NCBI GenBank assembly: GCA_965145485.1
Contig: CBCTCU010000004.1
Location: 1-64,000, forward strand
Reading direction: 5' to 3'
Length of the DNA stretch: 64,000 nt
DNA from: CABQCM01 sp965145485
GTDB taxonomy: Bacteria; Bacillota; Clostridia; Oscillospirales; Acutalibacteraceae
Shown here: one piece after another, positions 43,140 through 51,625 of the stretch
How positions within the stretch are numbered: position 1 is the stretch's first letter
How the letters are laid out: every line of letters begins with the position of its first letter
Notes under the pieces: generated by a model
Told to the model about the DNA's origin: nothing
Seen by the model: only the letters and a program-made list of their open reading frames with translations
Databases searched by the model: none
Made by a program: the position numbers and the translations under genes

Positions 43140-43383
43140 GGTCATCATCCTTTCGCCAAGATGATGTTAGTTTGGCTTTTTCATTCCCGGTTATGCGCAC
43201 GCGGCGCTGCATAAACCCCGACGGCCGGGCAACAATAGGGTGGAAAAGCCATGCGGCTGCCAAAGGACGATTTATCCGCACGGCCGCGGCAACCCGATGT
43301 TTTTTCGTTACATGAACCGGCCCGGCAGCGCCCATACGCGTTTTTGGGGCGCCCGCCCTGCAAGGAAAGGAAGGATCCCATCC

Positions 43384-43827
43384 ATGAAAATCACCAATCA
43401 GGAATACGACGCCTTGACCAAAAAGGCGGCGCCCCCCTCCAAAGTGCTGATCCACTGTGTGGCCGCTTTCTTGGTCGGCGGCGCGATCTGCACCCTCGGG
43501 CAGCTCCTGGCCGATCTGTATGGCATGGCCGGGCTCAACGAGGAGCTCGCGCGCCTGGCCTCAACGGTTTCGCTGGTGCTGTTATCGGCCCTTTGCACCG
43601 CCTTTCGCTGCTATGACAACATCGCAAAATACGCCGGAGCCGGCACGCTGGTGCCCATCACCGGATTTGCCAACTCGATCGTCTCCGCAGCCATGGAGTT
43701 CAAGAGCGAGGGCTACATTACCGGCCTGGGGGTCAAAATGTTTATTATCGCCGGCCCCGTGCTCGTCTACGGCTCGGTGGCATCGGTCATCTTCGGGCTT
43801 GTCATCTGGATTTTAAGACTGTTTTAA
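43384..43827 (+). CDS. spoVAC: Stage V sporulation protein AC
   Basis: 147 aa membrane protein of the SpoVA channel that moves dipicolinic acid into the forespore and out on germination. It has four hydrophobic segments (IHCVAAFLVGGAICTLGQLL and others) and the GAGTLVPITGFANSIVSAAMEFKSEG block of the family. AAGGA lies 8 nt before the ATG. It is followed 15 nt later by spoVAD. A forespore (sigma-G) promoter is expected but could not be assigned with confidence. Confidence 0.94.
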   Translation: MKITNQEYDALTKKAAPPSKVLIHCVAAFLVGGAICTLGQLLADLYGMAGLNEELARLASTVSLVLLSALCTAFRCYDNIAKYAGAGTLVPITGFANSIVSAAMEFKSEGYITGLGVKMFIIAGPVLVYGSVASVIFGLVIWILRLF

Positions 43828-43842
43828 GAGGAGGATTCCATC

Positions 43843-44856
43843 ATGCCGCAACGCATTGGAAGGTATACCCTGCAGCTCGACACCATGCCGGTCATTACCG
43901 GCTACGCGTCGGTCGTGGGCAAAAAAGAAGGCGCCGGCCCTCTGGCCAAGCACTTTGATAAAATTTACGACGACACCACATTGGGGCTGGAGTCGTGGGA
44001 AAAGGCCGAAAGCGAGCTGCTGAAGGAGGCCATCCAGACCGCCATGGACAAAGCCGGCGTCGTCTACGCCGATGTGGACTACGTCTTTGCGGGCGACCTG
44101 CTCAACCAGTGCATCAGCTCAACCTATGGCATCCGTGATATGAACATCCCATTCATCGGGGTATACGGGGCATGCTCGACCATGTCGCTGTCATTGGGGC
44201 TTGCCGGTTGTTTTGTGGACGCGGGCCTCGCCTCGACCTGCTCGGCGGCCACCTCCTCCCACTTCTGTTCAGCCGAGCGCCAATTTCGCTTCCCGCTCGA
44301 ATACGGCAGCCAGCGCACCCCCACCTCCCAATGGACGGTAACCGGCGCCGGGTCGGCCGTCGTGCGAAACAACGGCCATGGCGTTCGCATTCAACAGGTC
44401 TGCTTTGGCCAGGTAGTGGATAAGGGAATCCGCGATATCAATAACATGGGCGCCGCGATGGCTCCGGCGGCCGCGCAGACCATCCAAAACTTTTTCAACG
44501 ACACCGGCACCATGCCGGACGACTACGACATGATCCTCACCGGCGACCTGGGCTCGGTGGGCAGCAAGCTACTGGAGGAGCTGCTGAAAAGAGAAAACTT
44601 CGACATATCGAAACAGCACACCGACTGCGGCCTTCTAATCTACAACCCCTGCGACGGCGACATCAACGCGGGCGCTTCGGGCTGCGGGTGCTCGGCCTCG
44701 GTGCTGTGCTCGTATATCCTCAAGCGGATGGAGGACAAAATGCTCAAAAACATCCTTTTCTGCGCGACCGGCGCGCTGATGTCCCCCACCTCCAACCAGC
44801 AGGGAGAGACCATCCCCGGCGTCGCCCATCTCGTACATCTGGTCTGTCCAAGCTGA
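43843..44856 (+). CDS. spoVAD: Stage V sporulation protein AD
   Basis: 337 aa thiolase-fold protein that binds dipicolinic acid at the spore inner membrane. It has the YGACSTMSLSLGLAG segment, SHFCSAERQFRFPLEYGSQR and the C-terminal GCGCSAS block typical of SpoVAD. AGGAGG precedes the ATG. The usual third gene spoVAE is not found downstream; a terminator lies at 45107. Confidence 0.95.
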   Translation: MPQRIGRYTLQLDTMPVITGYASVVGKKEGAGPLAKHFDKIYDDTTLGLESWEKAESELLKEAIQTAMDKAGVVYADVDYVFAGDLLNQCISSTYGIRDMNIPFIGVYGACSTMSLSLGLAGCFVDAGLASTCSAATSSHFCSAERQFRFPLEYGSQRTPTSQWTVTGAGSAVVRNNGHGVRIQQVCFGQVVDKGIRDINNMGAAMAPAAAQTIQNFFNDTGTMPDDYDMILTGDLGSVGSKLLEELLKRENFDISKQHTDCGLLIYNPCDGDINAGASGCGCSASVLCSYILKRMEDKMLKNILFCATGALMSPTSNQQGETIPGVAHLVHLVCPS

Positions 44857-45106
44857 TGCTTCAGACCGTCGCTGTTTTTTTGCAGCAAGATGGAAAAGCG
44901 ATTTTTATCATACGCCGAACCCGCACGATGCATGGGCCCTGCATAGGCCAAAAGCAGGCGCCTCTTTGACGGGACGGAAAATCGACAGCCACATCCTACG
45001 CGAACGCCAATTCTGCAATCATCTTGTAGAAGGAAGGTATTGGTGTGTTTTAGATTATCTTTTTCACAGGCTTGGCCGGTGTTCTTTTTATCCAGCGTTC
45101 AATTAC
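44857..45106. other. 250-nt region after spoVAD, no spoVAE seen
   Basis: No frame encodes the hydrophobic SpoVAE pattern. Non-coding as far as can be read. Confidence 0.5.
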
Positions 45107-45145
45107 AAACAGAGGCGGGCAATGCTGCCCGCCTCTGTTTTGTGC
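45107..45145 (+). terminator. Terminator of the spoVA genes
   Basis: Perfect 15-bp stem AAACAGAGGCGGGCA/TGCCCGCCTCTGTTT with loop ATGC (45107-45140), then TGTGCTTGTTATTTTT. It may also serve the convergent GtrA operon. The 170 nt beyond it up to the gtrA stop hold nothing recognised. Confidence 0.88.
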
Positions 45146-45317
45146 TTGTTATTTTTCCATTGTAATGTTCACTGCATCATTCTACGAAGCACCGCAACGG
45201 CGAAAACCATCCTCCGGAATGCGCGCCCCGGATACCGCTTGTTTCGGCCAAGCTTTTTACGTCCACCGCTTACCTGCGTTTTTGCGCTAAATAACCCGGC
45301 CAAGGTGCGTTCCCAGT

Positions 45318-45731
45318 CTATTTTTTCTTGCGGTAAATGAGCAGGATGCGCACCAGATAGTTATACAGGAACACAATACCGGTCGCGATGATCTTAGAGA
45401 GCATTTCGTGCAGATGGATACCATCCACCAGCGCCAACATAATCAGCAGGTTCAGCAGCAGGCCCACAATGCTGGCGACGTATACCTTTCCGATTTCGAG
45501 CAACACGTTGCCCTTTTGCGAATCCTTAAACGTCCACAGCCGGCCGAACAGCCAGTTGGAAAAGGTGGATATGACGATGGCCAGCACCGTCGCTACCAGA
45601 TACTGGATGTGCAATACCCCTTCAAACAGCCAGAAAAATAGCCATTCCACCAAGGTTGCCGCGCCGCCGACAAACAGATAGGAGATAAAATGCTTCCAGT
45701 CGATTTTTTTGAGCATCTCTTTCAATTTCAT
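45318..45731 (-). CDS. GtrA family membrane protein
   Basis: 137 aa with four membrane helices, a member of the GtrA family that is implicated in flipping or handling lipid-linked sugars. FLFVGGAATLVEWLFFWL-type start, AIVISTFSNWLFGRLWTF and the basic C-terminus (YRKKK) are typical. It is last in DUF6020-flavoprotein-GtrA, 16 nt after the flavoprotein. Confidence 0.88.
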   Translation of the reverse strand: MKLKEMLKKIDWKHFISYLFVGGAATLVEWLFFWLFEGVLHIQYLVATVLAIVISTFSNWLFGRLWTFKDSQKGNVLLEIGKVYVASIVGLLLNLLIMLALVDGIHLHEMLSKIIATGIVFLYNYLVRILLIYRKKK

Positions 45732-45747
45732 TCACCCCGCAAGCGGC

Positions 45748-47307
45748 CTACGCCTTTGCCTTTTCCTCATGATATTCCTGCTCGGTATTGACCGACCAGA
45801 TATTGCTTTTGTCGGTCTTGCCCTGCAAAATATTGTCGACCGCTTCAAACGAAGTCGCCATGGAGTGATCCATGTTGTTATAGCGATGCTGTCCGTTTCT
45901 GCCCACGCAGTAAAGATTCTCAAAGCCGTTGAGGTAATCAATCAGGGTATCGATTTCCCCATAGGTGTCAAAATAGGCCGGATAGGCTTTTTTCACCTTT
46001 TCGCAGTGCGCGTCCAAAACCGCCTCGTCCGCGTCGATGACGCCCATGGAAATGAGCTCTTTGACGCCGAGGTTCTTCCACTCCTCCGGGCTCATGTTCC
46101 AATATTCGTCGCCCTCGTCGCAGAAATATTCCAGGCCGATCCACACGGTGTCCTCCGGCTTTTCCACCATATAGCAGGACCAGTTGTTAAAAATCTGGAT
46201 GCGCCCAAGCTTGACGCCTACGTCCTGCACGTAGATCCAGCAGTCGGGCACAATGTTGGACAGGGTTTTGAGCTTGGTTTCGTTTTTCAAATTGAGCTTG
46301 GGCAGCAGCAGGCCCACCGTGACAAAATCCCGGTAGGGCAGCCCGTCGGCAATGCGGCGGATATCCTCCGGCACGTCGTTGGCCGCCCGAATGAGATCCT
46401 TCAGCGGCATGGAGGAGATGACGATATCCGCCTGCTCGGTCACCTCGCCCTGCGGCGTCTGGTAGGTCAGCGCGGTGACCTTCCCGTCCGCCGTGTGTAC
46501 CCCGGTTACCTTGGCGTTTTTGATCAGCCTGCCGCCCATTTTGACAAATTCGTCGGCCGCGATCTCCCAAAGCTGGCCCGGGCCGTACTTCGGATAGCTG
46601 AATTCCTCGATCAGTGAGGTCTCCACCTTGCGGTTTTTGTTCCCGGGGATTACCTTGGAGCAAATGTCCTTGATGATAGCGACAATGGACAAGCCCTTGA
46701 CCCGCTGCGCGCCCCAATCGGCCGAAATCACGCGCGGATGCCTGCCCCACAGCTTTTCGGTATATCCCTCAAAAAACATCGAATACAGCTTGCGGCCAAA
46801 GCGGTTGATATAGAAATTCTCAAGAGAGGTCTCCGGCTTTTTGGATATGGCGGCCCCCAGATAGCTGAAACCGGCCGCCATCGTGGTGCCAAAGCCCATA
46901 TTCTTGATGGTATTCATATTCATCTTGACCGGATAATCAAAAAACTTTTTGCGGTAATAAATGCGCGATACCCGGTTTCTCTTGAGCATGACGCAATCGG
47001 TCTTCTCGGGATCGGGCCCGTTTTCCGCCCACCCGAGCTGCCGGCCCAGCTTGCGGTCGTCGTAAGACGGGGCCCCCTGCATGGGCATCAGCTTTTCCCA
47101 CCAGTCGGTTACCCGCTCGTCTTTGGAGAAAAAGCGGTGGCCGCCGATATCCATGCGGTTGCCGTGGTACTTGACCGTTCTCGAAATGCCGCCGACCACA
47201 TCCGCTTCCTCGAGAAGGATTACCTCATAGTCCTTGGACTGTTTCACCAGCTCAAACCCGGCGGTGATACCGGCAGGCCCTGCCCCGATGATGATCACTT
47301 TTTTCAA
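45748..47307 (-). CDS. FAD-dependent amine-oxidase-like/UDP-galactopyranose mutase-like flavoprotein
   Basis: 519 aa. The FAD-binding motif IIGAGPAGITAGFEL is N-terminal, followed by GGISRTVKYHGNRMDIGGHRFF, the block shared with protoporphyrinogen-oxidase-like and UDP-galactopyranose-mutase-like enzymes. C-terminal NLYCVGRNGQHRYNNMDHS is the FAD-contacting end. Proteins of this kind often sit with glycosyltransferases and GtrA in surface-glycan loci; the substrate is unknown. The start is a TTG overlapping the DUF6020 stop (TTGA), with AAAGGA 10 nt upstream. Confidence 0.85.
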   Translation of the reverse strand: MKKVIIIGAGPAGITAGFELVKQSKDYEVILLEEADVVGGISRTVKYHGNRMDIGGHRFFSKDERVTDWWEKLMPMQGAPSYDDRKLGRQLGWAENGPDPEKTDCVMLKRNRVSRIYYRKKFFDYPVKMNMNTIKNMGFGTTMAAGFSYLGAAISKKPETSLENFYINRFGRKLYSMFFEGYTEKLWGRHPRVISADWGAQRVKGLSIVAIIKDICSKVIPGNKNRKVETSLIEEFSYPKYGPGQLWEIAADEFVKMGGRLIKNAKVTGVHTADGKVTALTYQTPQGEVTEQADIVISSMPLKDLIRAANDVPEDIRRIADGLPYRDFVTVGLLLPKLNLKNETKLKTLSNIVPDCWIYVQDVGVKLGRIQIFNNWSCYMVEKPEDTVWIGLEYFCDEGDEYWNMSPEEWKNLGVKELISMGVIDADEAVLDAHCEKVKKAYPAYFDTYGEIDTLIDYLNGFENLYCVGRNGQHRYNNMDHSMATSFEAVDNILQGKTDKSNIWSVNTEQEYHEEKAKA

Positions 47308-48815
47308 TGTTGATTCATCCTTTCTGATTTAGCAGAATGATTGATCCGTGCCGACCCCGGCCGGAAAGCCCTGTCATCCTTGAGCATGACAAAAACGACC
47401 GTGATCCACAACGGTATATTTAACAAAAAGGATCGATAGTCCGGCCCGCTCAAAAGCAGCATGGTGCCAAAGTCATAGCAAAACAGCGGGATGATATGGA
47501 CAAAAGCGGTTCGCCGTTTGACAAACAGCAGCAACGCCACCGACAGCATGAGCAGCAGCTGCACGCCGATGGAGCCAAAGATGATCCGCCCCACCCCCAT
47601 GGACAAAAAGGACTGCACCTGACGGACCAAACTGCTGACGCCGGGCACCGGCTTTGGCGCTATCCCATATGGGTTGTCGTCGATGAAGGGAGGCAGCGGC
47701 TCCTCGCTGCCGGTGATCCCCCAAACCTGGTCGGTCAGCTTGGCGAGGGCCTCAACGGATTCCCCCGGCGCATACCGGAAGCATTGCAGGGTATATTTGA
47801 TCACATCGCCATAGGACATGGCGTCGATGACGTCCACGTTGACCTCGCCCGTCAGCCACTTGACGCTGTTAAAGTTCCCGGGGGTGTAGTTGTTTTCATA
47901 GATCTCCGGTGGAGCGATGGCGTACATCACTTCCCGTGTTTCCTCCGGAAGGGCCTCGGGATTTTGCTGCATCACGTTGCACCAAATCGTAGCCGGAAGG
48001 CCAACCGTCTCCAGCGTCCGGCTCCCGGGCGCCTCCACGCCCACCGCCGCGTAAAGCAGCTTGACCAGGCAATAGGCAACCACCATCGCCCCCAGCGCGA
48101 AGGCCCGCAGCTTCCCGTTTTTCTTCATCGCGTAGAACAGGGCGATGACCACCAGCGGCCCGACGAACAAAATCGCGTTATGCCTCAGATAGACCGCCAC
48201 CATCGCGACAACCGAAAAAGCGATCAAATTTTGCGGCTTTTTCAGCCACTCGCCTTTGGAACAAAGAATCTGGATGTAGTAAGCCATGAGCAGAATGGCG
48301 AAAATTAAAAGCCCCAGGTCCTTCCACGGGAACATCAGAAAGGTGCTCAAATAGGGATTGATCCAGACAAAGACACAGAAAGCCCCGAGCAGCCATTGAG
48401 GGCATCCGTTGGAATGCATGACATAAATCAGATAGCCGAACGCCAGGCTGAAATAGAGCAGTTGCAAAAACACGACCCACCCCAGGCTTTTGCTCAAAAG
48501 CATCGGCAGGGAGAAAAAGAGAAAGGTATGCAGCGCCGGGTGCCAGTCGTTATACTGCATGTCCCCCATGGCCTGCGAATACTGGGATATTGTGTCTTGT
48601 GTCATGCCGCCGGGGTATTGCCCCATAAAATAAACCATAAAAACGGCCAGGGTGACCAGAAAGGCAGCCGCCCCCCACACGGGGCTGCCCGGCTGCTCCG
48701 CTGGAAAAGAAATGGCCGATACCCGGCCGGCGAAGAACTTGAGCAAAAGAAAGGAGACACTCAGGGAAACACAAAGAAGAAAGGCAAAAAAAGGATGTCT
48801 ATGGATATATCGCAT
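47304..48815 (-). CDS. DUF6020 family polytopic membrane protein
   Basis: 503 aa with about 10-12 hydrophobic helices. The PGGMTQDTISQYSQAMG and YNDWHPALHTFLF blocks in the first extracellular loop are typical of DUF6020, a family resembling lipid-linked-sugar glycosyltransferases of the GT-C kind. The Asp in the first loop is a candidate catalytic residue. It heads an operon with a flavoprotein and GtrA, so a role in surface glycan synthesis is likely. No clear ribosome-binding site precedes the ATG. Confidence 0.78.
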   Translation of the reverse strand: MRYIHRHPFFAFLLCVSLSVSFLLLKFFAGRVSAISFPAEQPGSPVWGAAAFLVTLAVFMVYFMGQYPGGMTQDTISQYSQAMGDMQYNDWHPALHTFLFFSLPMLLSKSLGWVVFLQLLYFSLAFGYLIYVMHSNGCPQWLLGAFCVFVWINPYLSTFLMFPWKDLGLLIFAILLMAYYIQILCSKGEWLKKPQNLIAFSVVAMVAVYLRHNAILFVGPLVVIALFYAMKKNGKLRAFALGAMVVAYCLVKLLYAAVGVEAPGSRTLETVGLPATIWCNVMQQNPEALPEETREVMYAIAPPEIYENNYTPGNFNSVKWLTGEVNVDVIDAMSYGDVIKYTLQCFRYAPGESVEALAKLTDQVWGITGSEEPLPPFIDDNPYGIAPKPVPGVSSLVRQVQSFLSMGVGRIIFGSIGVQLLLMLSVALLLFVKRRTAFVHIIPLFCYDFGTMLLLSGPDYRSFLLNIPLWITVVFVMLKDDRAFRPGSARINHSAKSERMNQH

Positions 48816-48988
48816 GCGATGGACTGAAAGAAAAACAGCGTCAACAAATACAACGTCAAGAACACAAAGGCGAAGGAAAAAGTATTCGTAAAAGTATTTT
48901 GAAACAACGATTTTTATTTGTGACGCATTGTGCGAAACCCCAACAATCCCCTACTTAACAGCATCTTGCTTTTCCACAGAATGAAATA

Positions 48989-49017
48989 ATTTTACCACAG
49001 GCTACACATTATAGCAA
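48989..49017 (-). promoter_or_regulatory. Sigma-A-type promoter for the DUF6020 operon
   Basis: Minus strand: TTGCTA (49017-49012), 17-nt spacer, TAAAAT (48994-48989). A TATAAT also overlaps at 49010-49015 but has no good -35. Confidence 0.65.
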
Positions 49018-49098
49018 GTATTCCTTATGAATTTTAGCCATTTTTTTGTGTTTTTCCGATTTTGACCACAGTATCTTCTGCCATTTTCGGGTTGTGGC

Positions 49099-49127
49099 TT
49101 GCCCTATCGGGTCAAATCGTGTATAAT
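49099..49127 (+). promoter_or_regulatory. Sigma-A-type promoter for nifS-thiI
   Basis: TTGCCC (49099-49104), 17-nt spacer, perfect TATAAT (49122-49127). The nifS start is about 30 nt downstream. Confidence 0.82.
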
Positions 49128-49159
49128 GTCAGAGAAAATCGTTCCTAGGAGGCGGACGC

Positions 49160-50308
49160 ATGCGCACGGCATATCTCGACAACAGCTCCACCACGCCGGT
49201 CTGCGAAGCGGCCGCCGACGCTGCGCGCGACGCCATGCTGCTGCATTATGGGAATCCTTCCTCCCTGCACGCCCTCGGCGTCGAGGCGGAAGCAATCGTC
49301 GACCAGGCCCGCCAGACGATCGCAGGGCTTCTGGGCGCGCAGAAAAGAGAAATCCTCTTTACCTCCTGCGGCACAGAGGCCAACAATCTCGCTTTGATGG
49401 GCGCGGCCAGCACGATGCGGCGGAGGGGAAACCGCGTCGTCCTTTCCTGCGTGGAGCACCCGTCGGTGGCGCGCTCGGCCGATGCGCTCGCCGAGCGCGG
49501 TTACGAGGTCGTACGCCTGCCGGTCGGGCCGGACGGGGTCGTGCCCGAGGATAAGCTGGCAGACGCCATTACCAAAGAAACCATCCTTGTCTCCCTGATG
49601 CTGGCCAACAACGAGACCGGGGCGATCCAGCCGGTGACAAAGGCGGCTGAGTGTATCCGCCGCAGCGGCGCTCCGGCCCTGCTGCACTGCGACGCGGTCC
49701 AGGCTTTTGGAAAGCTTCCCTTTCGAGCCAACGACCTCAAGGCCGACCTGATCACCCTCAGCGGTCATAAAATCCACGCCCCCAAGGGCGTTGGCGCGCT
49801 ATATATCCGGCGCGGCGTCCGCATTCTTCCCCAGATGCTGGGCGGCGGGCAGGAGGGGGGCCTGCGCTCGGGTACCGAAAGCGTCCCTCTGATCGCAGCT
49901 TTTGGCGCGGCGGCAGAGCAGCTTGGGGACATCCCTGCCCATCTCGCCCGCATCCGCTGTCTTCGCAAGCAGTGCGTCGACAGGCTCATGGCCGACCCCA
50001 TTCTCGGCCCTCAGACGGTTCTGCATTCGACCGACGACTCCTTACCTTACATATTGAACATTTCCCTGCCGGGGATCCGTTCGGAGACTATGCTGCATTT
50101 TCTCGAGCAGCGGGGGGTTTATGTGTCGGCGGGAAGCGCCTGCGCCAAGGGCAAAAAAAGCGCCGTCCTCACCGCCCTTGGGTTGCCCGACCGCGAGATT
50201 GACAGCGCCCTGCGCATCAGCTTCAGCCGGTTTTCGACCGATGAGGACGTCGATCAGCTGCTGCAAGCGCTGCGCGACGGCGCCGCTACCCTGGCACGGA
50301 CACGATGA
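49160..50308 (+). CDS. nifS: Cysteine desulfurase
   Basis: PLP enzyme that takes sulfur from cysteine, 382 aa. The PLP lysine is K204 (SGHKIHAPKG) and the persulfide cysteine is C328 (SAGSACAKG). Its N-terminus YLDNSSTTPV is typical. AGGAGG lies 7 nt before the ATG. It is followed by thiI after 124 nt, the Firmicute pairing (nifZ-thiI type) in which this desulfurase feeds ThiI for tRNA 4-thiouridine and thiamine thiazole. Confidence 0.94.
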   Translation: MRTAYLDNSSTTPVCEAAADAARDAMLLHYGNPSSLHALGVEAEAIVDQARQTIAGLLGAQKREILFTSCGTEANNLALMGAASTMRRRGNRVVLSCVEHPSVARSADALAERGYEVVRLPVGPDGVVPEDKLADAITKETILVSLMLANNETGAIQPVTKAAECIRRSGAPALLHCDAVQAFGKLPFRANDLKADLITLSGHKIHAPKGVGALYIRRGVRILPQMLGGGQEGGLRSGTESVPLIAAFGAAAEQLGDIPAHLARIRCLRKQCVDRLMADPILGPQTVLHSTDDSLPYILNISLPGIRSETMLHFLEQRGVYVSAGSACAKGKKSAVLTALGLPDREIDSALRISFSRFSTDEDVDQLLQALRDGAATLARTR

Positions 50309-50432
50309 GAAAACAGTGCGGCGAACCACGTCTCGCATTGAGGAGCACCCCAACGCAGCTTACAGCCGGCAGGCATTCCGTCAGGTCCGGATGCGGCGGC
50401 TTTACGGCATACTTTGACAAAGGATTTTCGAT

Positions 50433-51620
50433 ATGAAAGAAATTATTCTAATTAAAAATGGCGAGGTTGCCCTCAAAGGGCTCAACCGCTCGGTCTTTGA
50501 GGACCGGATGGTCAAAACCCTCCGCCACCGGTTGGCCCCGCTGGGGGAGGTGGAGCTGCGCAAGGCGCAGTCGACCGTCATCGTCGAGCCAAAAAGCGAC
50601 GGATTCGACATGGAAGAGGGGTTTGACCGTTGCCGCAAGGTTTTTGGCATCGCCGGCCTCTCCCGCGCCTGCGTCGCGCACAAAAACATGGGGGACATCC
50701 TGGAAAAAGCCGGCGAATACCTCGCCTGCCAGCTTCAGCAGATTCAAACCTTTAAGGTGGAGGCAAAACGCTCGGATAAAGGCTTTCCTTTCCGCTCGCC
50801 CGAGATATGCGCGCAGGTCGGCGAATATTTACTGGATCGTTTCCCCCATCTGTCGGTCGACGTCCACCATCCCGACCTGACCGTGGTGGTGGAAATCCGC
50901 GACTTTGGCGCTTATATACGGGGCGGCCAGGTGGCGGGAGCGGGCGGCATGCCCATCCCCACTGGCGGCAGGGCGGCCGCGCTCATCTCCGGCGGCATTG
51001 ACTCCCCCGTCGCGTCCTGGATGATGGCCAAGCGGGGCATCGCCCTGACGGCCGTTCATTTCGCCTCCCCTCCCTACACCAGCCAGAGGGCCGAAAACAA
51101 GGTGATCGAGCTGCTCGAAAAGGTTTCGGAATACAGCGGCCGTATCGACCTTTTTATCGTCCCGTTTACCGAAATACAGGAGGAAATCCGCAAGCGATGC
51201 CCGGAAGAGCTCTTTACTATTATCATGCGCCGGTTTATGATGCGCATCGCACAGAAGATTGCAAAACGGCAGAAATGCAGCGCGCTGATCACCGGTGAGA
51301 GCGCCGGGCAGGTGGCCAGCCAGACCCTTGACGCCATCGCCTGCACCGACGCGGTGTGCTCCATGCCGGTGCTGCGCCCCCTGATCGGGATGGATAAGGA
51401 TGAGATCGTCCGCATTGCCCGCAAAATCGATACATTTGATATTTCCATCCAGCCCTACGAGGACTGTTGCACGGTATTCACCCCAAAGCATCCCCGCACC
51501 AAACCGCCTCTAGCGGTGGTCGAGGCGGCCGAGACCGCCCTGGCCGTGGAGGAGCTGGAGGCACGGGCGCTGGATGGGGTGCGCGCGCTGCGCGTCAACT
51601 GCTATGAGGACAAGGAGTGA
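50433..51620 (+). CDS. thiI: tRNA 4-thiouridine synthase ThiI
   Basis: 395 aa. It has an N-terminal ferredoxin-like and THUMP region (about 1-165), then an ATP-pyrophosphatase domain with P-loop SGGIDSPVAS and the GESAGQVASQTL block. It ends without the rhodanese domain of enterobacterial ThiI, which is normal for Firmicutes; sulfur would then come directly from the nifS product. AAAGGA lies 8 nt before the ATG. The stop overlaps the ribosome-binding region of the next gene. Confidence 0.95.
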   Translation: MKEIILIKNGEVALKGLNRSVFEDRMVKTLRHRLAPLGEVELRKAQSTVIVEPKSDGFDMEEGFDRCRKVFGIAGLSRACVAHKNMGDILEKAGEYLACQLQQIQTFKVEAKRSDKGFPFRSPEICAQVGEYLLDRFPHLSVDVHHPDLTVVVEIRDFGAYIRGGQVAGAGGMPIPTGGRAAALISGGIDSPVASWMMAKRGIALTAVHFASPPYTSQRAENKVIELLEKVSEYSGRIDLFIVPFTEIQEEIRKRCPEELFTIIMRRFMMRIAQKIAKRQKCSALITGESAGQVASQTLDAIACTDAVCSMPVLRPLIGMDKDEIVRIARKIDTFDISIQPYEDCCTVFTPKHPRTKPPLAVVEAAETALAVEELEARALDGVRALRVNCYEDKE

Positions 51621-51625
51621 TCCGC

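Larger units (their letters stand above)
48816..49159. other. AT-rich divergent control region
   Basis: 344 nt between the DUF6020 operon and nifS, with back-to-back promoters (48989-49017 minus, 49099-49127 plus). The minus-strand leader before DUF6020 is about 165 nt long and AT-rich. No gene was seen. Confidence 0.6.

Noticed and set aside
43149..43383. A GCATA ... CAATAGG pair that could be a sigma-G promoter for spoVAC.
   Set aside because: The -10 matches the consensus poorly and the spacer is 19 nt, so it was not called.
50309..50432. A GTCAGGTCCGGA string in a small hairpin between nifS and thiI, reminiscent of the SRP RNA core.
   Set aside because: The following bases do not give the GGAAGCAGC part of the SRP loop, no long flanking stem exists, and no promoter or terminator frames it.
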